Virus record (IMG/VR): IMGVR_UViG_3300044733_004699
Span: 1 to 27,299 of that record
Length of the DNA: 27,299 nucleotides
Direction: 5' to 3' (one strand)
Origin: a virus
A program made the translations under genes and the position numbers. Under the pieces are notes generated by a model. The model saw only the letters and a list, made by a program, of their open reading frames with translations. It did no database searches and had not been told where the DNA came from. Each line of letters starts with the position of its first letter. Within the stretch, counting starts at the first letter, position 1. This document shows, one piece after another, positions 19,003 to 25,556 of this stretch.

Positions 19003-19308
19003 TCAGGCCAGCACCAGCGTCTCGCCTTTGGCAGTGATGCTCACCACACGCTCGCAGTCAAAGGAACGCCAAGCGCCCTGCCCATCCTTGCGGGCCACTG
19101 CAAAGTCGCGGCAGCGAACAATGGAAGCATTGGTAGAGGGCTTGCCAGTGCCTTTGATTTCCTGGCGGTCGCAAGGATTGAATTGGATCTTGCGGAGGCT
19201 GCCGTCAGCCTTGACGAATTCCACGCTGACGATGCTGCTACCAGCGTGGCGAAGGAAACCGCGCACGATGGGGGTTTTGGTTGCGTAGCCGAGGAGGTAG
19301 GTGGTCAT
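19003..19308 (-). CDS. Small beta-rich protein of unknown function
   Basis: From the ATG at 19308 this is a 101-residue protein: MTTYLLGYATKTPIVRGFLR, strands with Ile/Val (SSIVSVEFVKADGSLRKIQF), CDRQEIKGTGKPS, and a basic C-terminal half ending AKGETLVLA. No family is recognised. Its length equals that of the protein at 17148-17453 and it has the same leader type, though sequence similarity between the two is not evident. The longer open frame to 19389 would translate the leader hairpin and is rejected. Confidence 0.65.
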   Translation of the reverse strand: MTTYLLGYATKTPIVRGFLRHAGSSIVSVEFVKADGSLRKIQFNPCDRQEIKGTGKPSTNASIVRCRDFAVARKDGQGAWRSFDCERVVSITAKGETLVLA

Positions 19309-19376
19309 GGAAAGAAAGGAATGAGAGGCTCGCGCCTCGTTGAAGCCATAATGCCCATGGACGGAGCCCCGGTCAA
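19309..19376 (-). promoter_or_regulatory. Leader cassette 4: promoter plus 5' hairpin
   Basis: On the minus strand: -35 TTGACC (19376-19371), 17-bp spacer, -10 CATTAT (19353-19348), then GGCTTCAAC, hairpin GAGGC-GCGA-GCCTC (19338-19325), a 16-nt spacer and ATG. Confidence 0.65.
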
Positions 19377-19398
19377 GCCCCTGAACCATCAGAGTTGT

Positions 19399-19605
19399 TT
19401 ATCGTTTAGGCGCAAGGCCCTTGATGAAGAATTGTGACAAACGACTCCTGCGAAGCCTGTCAGCACTGACAAACTGCTCACTGTTTGTCCCCAGATTCTT
19501 AATCTTGACTAGGGAGGTTTCTGCCTTCTTAGGGAGCACTTTATATTGTCCTCTCCAGCCAAAGATGTGGTCGTTGAGATCAACAATTGCGCCAGGCTCA
19601 AACAT
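19399..19605 (-). CDS. Small SH3-like basic protein of unknown function
   Basis: From the ATG at 19605 this is a 68-residue protein: MFEPGAIVDLNDHIFGWRGQ, YKVLPKKAETSLVKIKNLG, and a basic tail (DRLRRSRLSQFF). The pattern (xPGxIVxL...GxxGxV) recalls small SH3-like barrels found in phage proteins. It overlaps the preceding gene (TGATG), so it is translationally coupled. The fold guess is weak. Confidence 0.6.
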   Translation of the reverse strand: MFEPGAIVDLNDHIFGWRGQYKVLPKKAETSLVKIKNLGTNSEQFVSADRLRRSRLSQFFIKGLAPKR

Positions 19606-19802
19606 CACTTACTTTCCATTGCCTTCACTGTAGACGGAGCGTAAGTGAGGCGGCAATAGCGCTCAGGGTGAATGTTTAGGCATTGGCGAAGCATTGCCGG
19701 GCTATCTTGCGGCTCGGGCGTATGCACTAAGGCGGCCAGAGTGAGCATACTCATGCCACAGGAGATGGAGAAGAAAGAAACAATGGAGGGGAGGTTGTTC
19801 AT
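19605..19802 (-). CDS. Small protein with N-terminal signal/anchor segment
   Basis: A 65-residue protein whose N-terminus, from SIVSFFSIS through SMLTLAALV, is hydrophobic and may be a signal peptide or membrane anchor. It is followed by a polar C-terminal half with two Cys (LRQCLNIHPERYCRLTY) that could form a disulfide outside the cytoplasm. No family is recognised. It is coupled to the SH3-like gene downstream. Upstream, 19803-19875 shows no clear promoter. Confidence 0.55.
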   Translation of the reverse strand: MNNLPSIVSFFSISCGMSMLTLAALVHTPEPQDSPAMLRQCLNIHPERYCRLTYAPSTVKAMESK

Positions 19803-19875
19803 CGGAAGCGAGGCGACGAGAGCACATTACACGATCGGCCGGATCCTGCGGGGTTTGTAAAGGACTATTACAAAG

Positions 19876-20289
19876 TTAGCCAGACCCTTTAGCCTCCCAT
19901 TGCTGCGCGTATTCCAAAAGTGCCTGTACTCCACCAACAGAATCATTGCAGTAAGCAAAAGCGGAATTATGAGGACCGCAGATATATCCACGAGCCCTTC
20001 CAGAATTATGATCATGATCAAGGCATGTGCCTAGTCTTACGCAGCCAGGTACTGCACAAAGCGTTCCCTTCGGCGGTGGGGGATGTATTTTTTTTAATTT
20101 TTTAAGGTGATCTATAGCGTTCTTTTTGCAGCTATTGCAACGCGATGAGTAGCGAGGTTGTCCTTTTAAGTTCAAATAATTTACTTCAAAGCAATTTTCC
20201 GGCAATCGACGACGACAGGTGCTGCATTCTTTTGTCGCAATGCAGTCCGAAAAGCATTCTCCAATTCCAGGAATTAACTCTAATTGCAT
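19876..20289 (-). CDS. Recombination endonuclease VII-like nuclease
   Basis: From the ATG at 20289 this is a 137-residue protein. Two Cys pairs (ECSTCRRR and SSRCNSCKK) form a zinc ribbon. The catalytic part has LCAVPGC, then CLDHDHNSGRARGYICGPHN, matching the DHDHxTGxxRGxxCxxCN signature of endonuclease VII (T4 gp49-type) proteins, with His in place of the last Cys. C-terminal LLEYAQQWE fits the AixYL helix. Such enzymes resolve branched DNA before packaging; free-standing HNH relatives also act as homing enzymes. An upstream TTG start is possible but less likely. A terminator precedes the gene. Confidence 0.8.
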   Translation of the reverse strand: MQLELIPGIGECFSDCIATKECSTCRRRLPENCFEVNYLNLKGQPRYSSRCNSCKKNAIDHLKKLKKIHPPPPKGTLCAVPGCVRLGTCLDHDHNSGRARGYICGPHNSAFAYCNDSVGGVQALLEYAQQWEAKGSG

Positions 20290-20321
20290 TGAAAACGAAA
20301 TTAGCCAAGTCAATGTAACGC

Positions 20322-20353
20322 AAAAAAAAGACGCCCCCCAGTCGAGGGACGCC
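20322..20353 (-). terminator. Intrinsic terminator after the RlpA-like gene
   Basis: On the minus strand GGCGTCCC pairs with GGGGCGTC (8 bp, two G-U) and is followed by eight U residues. It sits 21 bp after the RlpA-like stop. Confidence 0.75.
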
Positions 20354-20374
20354 TTGCAGAGCTTGCGCTAAGAA

Positions 20375-20734
20375 TTACAGCCTGCTGATACAGACACTGG
20401 CAAGTCCCTGACTGGTGCTGGCGATTTGAGCAAACGCCCCATGAGAAAGATCAATGATGCGGCTGCCATAGTAGGGGCCACGATCATTCACGCTAACCAC
20501 AACGCTCCTGCCGTTGTTTTGGTTAGTCACGCGAAGCCTGGTGCCAAAAGGAAGCGATGGATGGGCAGTGGTAAGCCTGGAGGGAACGAAGCGCTCTCCG
20601 TTGGCAGTGAGACGGCCTGCAAAGCCATCATTGAGACCATAGTAGCTGGCAGTGCCGCACGACGATTTAGCCTCCACTGCAAGGGGCGCCAAGGCGCTGA
20701 GAGCAATGGAAGCAATGGAAAAGAAACGAAGCAT
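20375..20734 (-). CDS. RlpA-like double-psi beta-barrel protein, secreted
   Basis: A 119-residue protein with a clear signal peptide (MLRFFSIASIALSALAPLAVEA, cleavage about residue 22). One RlpA-type double-psi beta-barrel follows: GTASYYGLNDGFAGRLTANG, the TTAHPSLPFGTRLRV core, and VVVSVNDRGPYYGSRIIDLS with the conserved Asp-Arg-Gly-Pro. RlpA proteins are septal lytic transglycosylases acting on denuded glycan; small stand-alone versions occur in cyanobacteria and phages. A role in cell-wall opening at lysis or entry is plausible but not shown. It is a single-gene unit with its own terminator. Confidence 0.88.
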   Translation of the reverse strand: MLRFFSIASIALSALAPLAVEAKSSCGTASYYGLNDGFAGRLTANGERFVPSRLTTAHPSLPFGTRLRVTNQNNGRSVVVSVNDRGPYYGSRIIDLSHGAFAQIASTSQGLASVCISRL

Positions 20735-20845
20735 TTGTAAAGAGAAAGTAAATAGCGAGGGTCAGGGAGTCGCCTCCTGACAGTGTTCACCGTACCACAT
20801 TTTCCCTTTCCATTGCCAATGGACTGTTTCGACGCAGGAGGTGCT

Positions 20846-20878
20846 ATGCTTTCCAAGCAAGTCGGTCCTGAGGCGTAA
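20846..20878 (+). CDS. Possible 10-aa leader peptide with perfect Shine-Dalgarno
   Basis: AGGAGGT lies 4 bases before ATG; the frame reads MLSKQVGPEA then stops. It is one of the few strong Shine-Dalgarno sites in the window. It begins a plus-strand unit ending in a terminator at 21056. No promoter was confirmed. Confidence 0.35.
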   Translation: MLSKQVGPEA

Positions 20879-20916
20879 CAACCTCCTCTTTGAGCCGTGA
20901 GGGTGGACGGGTTTGA

Positions 20917-21024
20917 ATGGAAAGGAGGATTCCGCAAGGGCCTCCATCGCGCATTGGGCGAGTGAGGTTTCCATTCTCTTGGTTGAAGATGCGCCAAGAA
21001 AAGAAGCTCATCGGAGGCTTGTAA
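20917..21024 (+). CDS. Possible 35-aa basic peptide
   Basis: A frame of 35 residues, MERRIPQGPPSRIGRVRFPF, then SWLKMRQEKKLIGGL. It is very basic with a Pro-rich centre. It ends 6 bp before an intrinsic terminator on the same strand, which supports a real transcript. It lies in a 420-bp gap between minus-strand genes. No family is recognised and no Shine-Dalgarno site lies directly before it. Confidence 0.4.
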   Translation: MERRIPQGPPSRIGRVRFPFSWLKMRQEKKLIGGL

Positions 21025-21029
21025 AGAAG

Positions 21030-21056
21030 GAGGAGCGAAAGCTCCTCTTTTCTTTT
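21030..21056 (+). terminator. Plus-strand intrinsic terminator
   Basis: GAGGAGC-gaaa-GCTCCTC, a 7-bp stem with a GNRA loop, followed by TTTTCTTTT. It ends the small plus-strand unit in an otherwise minus-strand region. Confidence 0.75.
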
Positions 21057-21087
21057 GTCTTGCAATAGGCGGGGCGTGATTAGGCAA

Positions 21088-21110
21088 GAAAAAAGGGCCT
21101 TACGGCCCTT
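21088..21110 (-). terminator. Minus-strand terminator of the 22.7-21.2 kb operon
   Basis: AAGGGCC-ttac-GGCCCTT is a perfect 7-bp stem; on the minus strand it is followed by a run of U. It lies 46 bp past the last gene of the operon. Confidence 0.8.
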
Positions 21111-21155
21111 AGTTAATAGTCAACAGCATTTCGATACAGAATGTAAACGTACCAT

Positions 21156-21386
21156 TCATATAGTTCCTTCCATTCCTCCATCGTCAGGGGGGTTTGTTTT
21201 CGCCCATGTTGTGTCATAGGGAATAGGTTCTGTAGCGTATTCGTAGGAGTCGTAGTCGTCGTCGTTACGAGGATCATAAGCTAGTGCGCTTTGGATTTGA
21301 GCTAGAACAGACCAATAGTCTTTTCCTTTAGTCCATCGGTCCATGAGTTTGGCGCATAATGCGCGAAAATCAGGCTCTTGGGTCAT
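21156..21386 (-). CDS. Small protein of the DFRALCAxL family
   Basis: From the ATG at 21386 this is a 76-residue protein beginning MTQEPDFRALCAKLMDRWTK with a very acidic Asp/Tyr-rich middle (DPRNDDDYDSYEYATEP). The opening DFRALCAxL is shared with the next gene upstream, so the two look like paralogues. Short proteins with this opening are familiar from Synechococcus and its phages, with no known function. It overlaps the upstream stop (TGATG). It is the last gene before the terminator. Confidence 0.65.
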   Translation of the reverse strand: MTQEPDFRALCAKLMDRWTKGKDYWSVLAQIQSALAYDPRNDDDYDSYEYATEPIPYDTTWAKTNPPDDGGMEGTI

Positions 21387-21742
21387 CACATGTTCCCCTC
21401 GGGCCCCGGCAGGGGCTCGCTCACCGGCACCGGCTCGATGGCGGGGCGGCCCCAGCGGGCAAGTAGATCGCGAGAGAAATCAACAAAATGCTCTGGCGCA
21501 ATCTGATCAATTACCCAAGTACAAGTCGCTTTGTTTTTAACGAAACCAAATGAGTGCCACCACTTACAAGCAAAAGTTCTAAGTTCAGCCTGGGTCGGCC
21601 CCTGCGGCTCGGGCTGGGCCTCCAGCGCGGCGCGGGCGCGGGCTATGGCAGCGTTCCAGTTTTGCCTCCAGTTGGCGTAATCGCCTGGCTCTGCTTGATC
21701 TAGCTCAACCAGCTCAGCGCACAGCGCACGGAAGTCAGTCAT
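21386..21742 (-). CDS. Small protein of the DFRALCAxL family, GC-rich
   Basis: From the ATG at 21742 this is a 118-residue protein beginning MTDFRALCAELVELDQAEPG. A helix (ARARAALEAQPEPQ) is followed by LRTFACKWWHSFGF and a Pro-rich end. It shares its opening motif with the downstream gene. Parts of it (GCGCGGCGCGGGCGCGGGC-type DNA near 21630) are clearly more GC-rich than neighbours, which hints at separate origin or host acquisition. It overlaps the upstream gene by 8 bp. Confidence 0.65.
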   Translation of the reverse strand: MTDFRALCAELVELDQAEPGDYANWRQNWNAAIARARAALEAQPEPQGPTQAELRTFACKWWHSFGFVKNKATCTWVIDQIAPEHFVDFSRDLLARWGRPAIEPVPVSEPLPGPEGNM

Positions 21743-22004
21743 TGCCACCCTCCAGCTCGGCGGCGATGGCGAGAAAACGGCGGCGAATGTCGTCATGGAC
21801 GGTGGCGGTCCACGCTTCCTCATAAGTGCGACCACCCTCAACGATCATCGGAGGCTCCGGCACCACCTGATGAGCAGCAGCCCGCAGGGCGGCGGCGATT
21901 TTCTTTGCTTCATAGGGAATGAAGTCAGGAGAGATCCATTCGCCTTCCATTTGGGAGGCCACTGCATCCAACACCGCCTGCGCTTGTGGTGATAGTTCAG
22001 TCAT
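21735..22004 (-). CDS. Small helical protein of unknown function
   Basis: An 89-residue protein: MTELSPQAQAVLDAVASQME, then IPYEAKKIAAALRAAAHQVV and RRRFLAIAAELEGGND. The opening LSPxAQAVLDAV and the AAALRAAA helix recur in small cyanobacterial and cyanophage proteins of unknown role. It overlaps its neighbours on both sides (4 and 8 bp), a sign of tight co-translation. Confidence 0.7.
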   Translation of the reverse strand: MTELSPQAQAVLDAVASQMEGEWISPDFIPYEAKKIAAALRAAAHQVVPEPPMIVEGGRTYEEAWTATVHDDIRRRFLAIAAELEGGND

Positions 22005-22366
22005 TCAGGTAGCGCCTCCAGTGCGCGGATGACGGTATCAGTAACCTTTTTATATTGCTCGTAGAATGTAGTTCCACTATATTCGTCAAGGACAATGCCA
22101 GCTATAGTGTCAAATCCCTTGAGTGCTTCTTCCTTCAAGCTCGGCGGCTCGGGTCGACGAACACGTTGAAGTCTTGGCAGTGTTTCATTAGAACCGAATT
22201 GTCTTAATAATTCACAGCACGCCTCCAGTTCTTGGTCGGCGCCCCATTGGGCTACTTCGGTAACTATAAAGTCGAAGTAAGTCTTTGGATCGTCTTGATA
22301 CTGATCGGCTTGCTCCCACCACTGCTGCATCAGCTCCGGCGGTGGTGCGATAAAGGAATCAGTCAT
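22001..22366 (-). CDS. Small protein of unknown function
   Basis: A 121-residue acidic protein: FIAPPPELMQQWWEQADQYQ, a short helix with WGADQELEACCELL, then RRPEPPSLKEEALKGFDTIA and a C-terminal helix. The P-P-E-L-x-x-Q-W and WGADQELEACCE segments recur in small Synechococcus/cyanophage proteins, to my memory; the function is unknown. It is coupled by 4-bp overlaps with both neighbours. Confidence 0.7.
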   Translation of the reverse strand: MTDSFIAPPPELMQQWWEQADQYQDDPKTYFDFIVTEVAQWGADQELEACCELLRQFGSNETLPRLQRVRRPEPPSLKEEALKGFDTIAGIVLDEYSGTTFYEQYKKVTDTVIRALEALPE

Positions 22367-22701
22367 CAGCCTTGTCCTCCCACGGCAGCGGCATAGTCAG
22401 CCAAGTAAGCCAGAAGATCATCAGCCGTGGGCGCTTCAGTGACAATCTCTTTGTGTTGCTTCAAATGGAGATTGTGAGCAGCCTTAAGGCTGAAATACAT
22501 GCTTTCCAGATCACGACGATTGCCAGCATTCTCTTCTCTCACCATGGTTTCTTCCAAGGTGGTAAGCCACTGCTGCAAATCTTTCACGCGAAAGCTCCAT
22601 TCCACGCAAGGGGATCCTGCGTTCATAACAATTTGCATGCCGTAGTCATACTTGACGAAGGCATTGGTGCCGTAAGCTCGCTGATCAATGATGGTGGTCA
22701 T
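22366..22701 (-). CDS. Small protein of unknown function, first in its operon
   Basis: From the ATG at 22701 this is a 111-residue protein: MTTIIDQRAYGTNAFVKYDY, a beta-rich start, then WSFRVKDLQQWLTTLEETM and a helical charged C-terminus. No family is recognised. An upstream extension to 22755 is open but would cover the only intergenic space available for a promoter. It heads the coupled operon ending at 21156. Confidence 0.6.
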   Translation of the reverse strand: MTTIIDQRAYGTNAFVKYDYGMQIVMNAGSPCVEWSFRVKDLQQWLTTLEETMVREENAGNRRDLESMYFSLKAAHNLHLKQHKEIVTEAPTADDLLAYLADYAAAVGGQG

Positions 22702-22784
22702 GGTGGTGGTGAAGAACACTTGCCAATACTGCCGCCTAGCCCCAGGCCCTGTCAATCCCTGGAACCATCACTTGTCCTTATGTG

Positions 22785-23129
22785 TTACTGGCTTTCCTTG
22801 CGCTTCCAGCCAGTTGCCAGGAAGTGGCAAGAGCCAATGGGAGCCAAATGCACATGGCGCCCTGCTCGCTCTACAACGTTCTGAAAAGCCTGCCTACGAG
22901 CCTTGTCTAGAGGCTCTGCAGGCTCTGTCAGCCATGATCGCGCCCAGTCGGCCACTTCTTCAATGTCTTCAATGGAGGAAGTGCGAAGAACAAAGTGCTT
23001 GCCTCGTGCTGAAATCTTGCTCCATGCTGGATGCACCGATGGCTCTTCAGCAGCCAAGCGCTCTGCTTCAGCCTTAAGCACTGGTGGAATGCAAAGGCTA
23101 ATCATGGGAGGGAGCGATGGGGAAGTCAT
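22785..23129 (-). CDS. Small protein of unknown function
   Basis: A 114-residue protein: MTSPSLPPMISLCIPPVLKA, a helix, HFVLRTSSIEDIEEVADWAR and a basic C-terminus with Trp and His. No family is recognised. Its start overlaps the stop of the 57-aa gene (ATGA), and it is the last gene of the operon that begins at 25460 or 23754. Confidence 0.65.
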   Translation of the reverse strand: MTSPSLPPMISLCIPPVLKAEAERLAAEEPSVHPAWSKISARGKHFVLRTSSIEDIEEVADWARSWLTEPAEPLDKARRQAFQNVVERAGRHVHLAPIGSCHFLATGWKRKESQ

Positions 23130-23299
23130 GGTTCACCACCCTCTTGTTGCCCAAGCTTTTCTATCTTGACCACCTTTTTGTTGGGCACGAGTTCTAAAGC
23201 CATTTGATGGGCATAGAAGCTGTCTTTGGCCGTCAGTGAAAACTGATCACCGTCTTCAAAGTAGATGGCGTAAGTGTCCATCACGTTGCTGTTGATCAT
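23126..23299 (-). CDS. 57-aa protein of unknown function
   Basis: A frame of 57 residues, MINSNVMDTYAIYFEDGDQF, SLTAKDSFYAHQMALELVPN, then KKVVKIEKLGQQEGGEP. Beta-alpha-beta texture resembles many small phage proteins. It overlaps both neighbours by 4 bp (ATGA at each end), which strongly supports it as a real coupled gene. Confidence 0.75.
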   Translation of the reverse strand: MINSNVMDTYAIYFEDGDQFSLTAKDSFYAHQMALELVPNKKVVKIEKLGQQEGGEP

Positions 23300-23754
23300 G
23301 ATTTCCTCCTGCCAAAAAAGGACATAGGGTCAAGACCATCTTCTTCAAGGTGTTCCAGAAACGCTTGCCCAACGCTGTTTTTCAGCATGCGCTTCCAATC
23401 TTCATCACCACCAAAACTGCCAATGCCATCAACGGTTTGAATGGTTAGTGTCAGCTTGCTGATGTCATTCATTGTCAACAACGCTCCATCCATTGCGTCG
23501 TTTTCAATGTGCTGGTTCAATATTTCCTGATGAACTTCTAGCCATTTTCCTAGGCAGAAGATGCCAATTTGACGGAAAGCTTCATCGCCATATTTGTGCT
23601 TCAAGCCATCAATGGTCCTTGCCAGTTCAGGCGTCACACCAAAAGTGGCCGGATCTGAAAGAAACGGGTCGAGCTCATCATCAATCACCTGGCGCTCTTG
23701 GTTTTTAGCCGAGGTGGCTTTCTTTAGGAAATCGTTAACGCTAGAAAAGTCCAT
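23296..23754 (-). CDS. Acidic helical protein of unknown function
   Basis: From the ATG at 23754 this is a 152-residue protein: MDFSSVNDFLKKATSAKNQE, FGVTPELARTIDGLKHKYGD, FCLGKWLEVHQEIL and a C-terminal EHLEEDGLDPMSFFG. The frame extends to 23811, but a good -35 (TTGACA) lies in that stretch, so the later ATG is preferred. No family is recognised. It is followed by two coupled genes. Confidence 0.65.
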   Translation of the reverse strand: MDFSSVNDFLKKATSAKNQERQVIDDELDPFLSDPATFGVTPELARTIDGLKHKYGDEAFRQIGIFCLGKWLEVHQEILNQHIENDAMDGALLTMNDISKLTLTIQTVDGIGSFGGDEDWKRMLKNSVGQAFLEHLEEDGLDPMSFFGRRKS

Positions 23755-23823
23755 GGGAAAGTGAGGGGCAATGCCAGTGTGCCTGTTGGGTGCGCCATTG
23801 TCAAGGGGCACATCACAAAGAAA

Positions 23824-24579
23824 TTATTCTTCATCATCTTCGCTTTCATCGTCCTCGTCGTTTTCAACGTATGCTGAAAGCATTGGCCTGCTTTGACCAG
23901 TGGGTTCGCCATTTTCATCAAATTCTGCCTTGGCTTCAATGGCCACAGCACGGTCTGTAGCTGTTTGTTCTGCCTCTTTGATCTTGGCAATTTGAGACGA
24001 AAGACTATCCAAAAAGTTCTTGTAGCCGCTTTTCTCTTCTTGCTGGGGCTTAATGTCAAACAGACCAAGGATTTTAGCTTGCTGCTCAAGGCAGCCTTTT
24101 GCGACTGTCAAAAAGCTACTTTCTCCAGCCGTTTCCTCGGTTCTCGTGGTGGTTTCATTAGTGCGATCGTTGGTAGTAGTAATGCGCTTTTTCTTGCTGG
24201 CATGAAAGCCTTGTACTGCCATCTCTTTAAGCTCTGCCTGTTCACGAAGTAATTGCGCCCGCCATGTGTCTTGACTTTTAAGGATTTCCTGGGTCCAAAT
24301 GTCACGATTATGCTTCCTGTCGGCATTAACCGTTTCCTTGGACAGATTGAGCACTTCAGAGATTTGCCTATTGCTCATGCGAGCAGCAAGAAGTTCTTGC
24401 ACCATGAACCGTCGCCAGCCGGTGCTTTCCTTGTCGTAAGGAATCTTGTTTTTACCAACACCCACTTCATTGCGAATGCGTTCAATTTGCAATGGAGTGA
24501 AGCCTGCTTGTGTGAGCACCTTCAGGCTGTATTCCAACTGCTGCTCGGTGCTTTCAAAAGAAATATCTGGACGGGCCAT
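23824..24579 (-). CDS. HTH DNA-binding protein, terminase small subunit-like
   Basis: A 251-residue protein. Residues about 55-95 hold a helix-turn-helix (ELLAARMSNRQISEVLNLSK, ETVNADRKHNRDIW) of the kind used for DNA recognition. A long charged helix follows, then a Thr-rich hinge, FLTVAKGCLEQQAKILGLFD, and a very acidic tail (DEDDESEDDEE). The C-x-E-x2-AKILGL block after an HTH is a pattern of phage proteins near packaging genes, so a TerS-like role is plausible, although it is 17 kb from terL here. It starts 2 bp after the 59-aa gene. Alternative: a phage transcription regulator. Confidence 0.65.
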   Translation of the reverse strand: MARPDISFESTEQQLEYSLKVLTQAGFTPLQIERIRNEVGVGKNKIPYDKESTGWRRFMVQELLAARMSNRQISEVLNLSKETVNADRKHNRDIWTQEILKSQDTWRAQLLREQAELKEMAVQGFHASKKKRITTTNDRTNETTTRTEETAGESSFLTVAKGCLEQQAKILGLFDIKPQQEEKSGYKNFLDSLSSQIAKIKEAEQTATDRAVAIEAKAEFDENGEPTGQSRPMLSAYVENDEDDESEDDEE

Positions 24580-24581
24580 GT

Positions 24582-24761
24582 TTAGTCGAAGGAAGGATCA
24601 CCTTTCCCCATGAGAGAACGAGCAAACAAGGCACTAAATTGCTCTTGCTTCCATGGTGCAACACTAGCAGGATTGTCTGTAATAGCCTTGCGTAATGCTT
24701 GCAGTTCTTGCCATTCCTCTTGAGAAAGGAAGGGCGATGGAGAGGGAGTGGCGAGGCTCAT
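24582..24761 (-). CDS. 59-aa protein of unknown function
   Basis: A frame of 59 residues: MSLATPSPSPFLSQEEWQEL, QALRKAITDNPASVAPWKQE, QFSALFARSLMGKGDPSFD. A helical, mildly acidic small protein; the pattern of Ser/Pro start and helix-rich body recurs in phages. It lies 2 bp upstream of the HTH protein gene in the same operon. A competing 70-codon frame here is a shadow. Confidence 0.7.
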   Translation of the reverse strand: MSLATPSPSPFLSQEEWQELQALRKAITDNPASVAPWKQEQFSALFARSLMGKGDPSFD

Positions 24762-24781
24762 GGCCGTCAGGAAATGCTGAC

Positions 24782-24904
24782 TTATTGTAAAAGAAAAAGA
24801 GCACCCATGAAGAGTGCTCCTGCAATGCCGCTAATCCAACCAATGCGCCTTTCATGAGCAAGAATTTTTGCGTCAATCAGGCGCTCAATGGCATCCTTGT
24901 CCAT
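24782..24904 (-). CDS. 40-aa protein with C-terminal membrane span
   Basis: A frame of 40 residues: an amphipathic helix (MDKDAIERLIDAKILAHERR) followed by a hydrophobic span (IGWISGIAGALFMGALFLLQ). The plan, with polar N-terminal helix and single C-terminal span, suits a small holin-like or accessory membrane protein. It lies 2 bp after its upstream neighbour's stop, inside the operon. Confidence 0.7.
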   Translation of the reverse strand: MDKDAIERLIDAKILAHERRIGWISGIAGALFMGALFLLQ

Positions 24905-24906
24905 TG

Positions 24907-25218
24907 TCAGAACAAATCCTTGGGAGGTGTGTACACCAAGCTATCCTTGAAGCCCAGGATTTCATAATCACCCAGGTCGTCTTTTAGCTTCTTGGCAGCC
25001 TTAAGCTCTTCCTCCATCGCCCTGATTTCGCTTCCATAGTCCTTGTCATAACGACGCTGAATGCGAATGGTGCCATAAGGGCTTTCTTCTTTTTCAAGGC
25101 CATCTTCCTGCATTGCTGCCAGAAGGTCTGCTTTGCATTGTGCTTCCTTTTCAGCCAATGCTTTTTGATTTGCCTTGATGCTTTCTAGTTCCTTGAGGAA
25201 CTGTTCAATGTCAGTCAT
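24907..25218 (-). CDS. Coiled-coil protein of unknown function
   Basis: A 103-residue protein, MTDIEQFLKELESIKANQKA, with a long charged coiled coil, a short beta segment (SPYGTIRIQRRYDKD), and a second helix. This plan, coiled coil then YGTIRIQRR-type hairpin, resembles host-nuclease inhibitor or Gam-like small phage proteins only loosely. It overlaps the upstream gene by 4 bp. Confidence 0.7.
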   Translation of the reverse strand: MTDIEQFLKELESIKANQKALAEKEAQCKADLLAAMQEDGLEKEESPYGTIRIQRRYDKDYGSEIRAMEEELKAAKKLKDDLGDYEILGFKDSLVYTPPKDLF

Positions 25219-25460
25219 GATGCAAGGCCGCTAGCAAGAGCAGGGGTTTCAAAGTTGCGATCAATTAAAGATGCGATTTCTTCATAACTTCCTCGCCAGT
25301 GGCGTTCACCTGCAGTATCACGAGCACCATAGAGAGTGCGAGATTTAGGAGAGGGGCCACGATTTGGTTGAGAGAAACCATGGTGAACGAAAGGTTCAAT
25401 AGTAACTCCCGCATGCTCCATAGTCGGAAGACGATCAGGAGGAAAGGGCGGTTTGATCAT
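25215..25460 (-). CDS. Small basic protein of unknown function, first in its operon
   Basis: An 81-residue protein: MIKPPFPPDRLPTMEHAGVT, HHGFSQPNRGPSPKSRTLYG, then WRGSYEEIASLIDRNFE. Proline- and Arg-rich first half, helical end. No family is recognised. It overlaps the coiled-coil gene (ATGA). A start at the internal MEHAG is possible. The region upstream carries module C and other hairpins. Confidence 0.6.
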   Translation of the reverse strand: MIKPPFPPDRLPTMEHAGVTIEPFVHHGFSQPNRGPSPKSRTLYGARDTAGERHWRGSYEEIASLIDRNFETPALASGLAS

Positions 25461-25503
25461 GAAGAAAGAAATTCGCCTCAGTAGTTTAGAGGGGAATTGA
25501 AGA

Positions 25504-25556
25504 GAAGAGCGCCGTGAAAAAGCTCGCCTGGGGGCTCGCTGGTGCGCGTAGGCGCT
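25504..25556 (+). ncRNA. RNA-like module C
   Basis: On the plus strand: AGAGCGCC, 12 nt, hairpin GCC-TGGG-GGC, 15 nt ending GCGCGTA, then GGCGCTCT closing a perfect 8-bp outer stem. Inner hairpin and the CGTA end match modules A and B at 12.5 kb, but the outer stem is different and still pairs. It is followed at once by the hairpin AGCGAAAG/CTTTCGCT (25557-25582). It lies in a 285-bp divergent gap, upstream of the plus-strand gene at 25746. Confidence 0.6.

Noticed and set aside
24664-24876. 70-codon minus-strand frame
   Set aside because: It cuts across two well-formed small genes (59 and 40 aa) with tight operon spacing.
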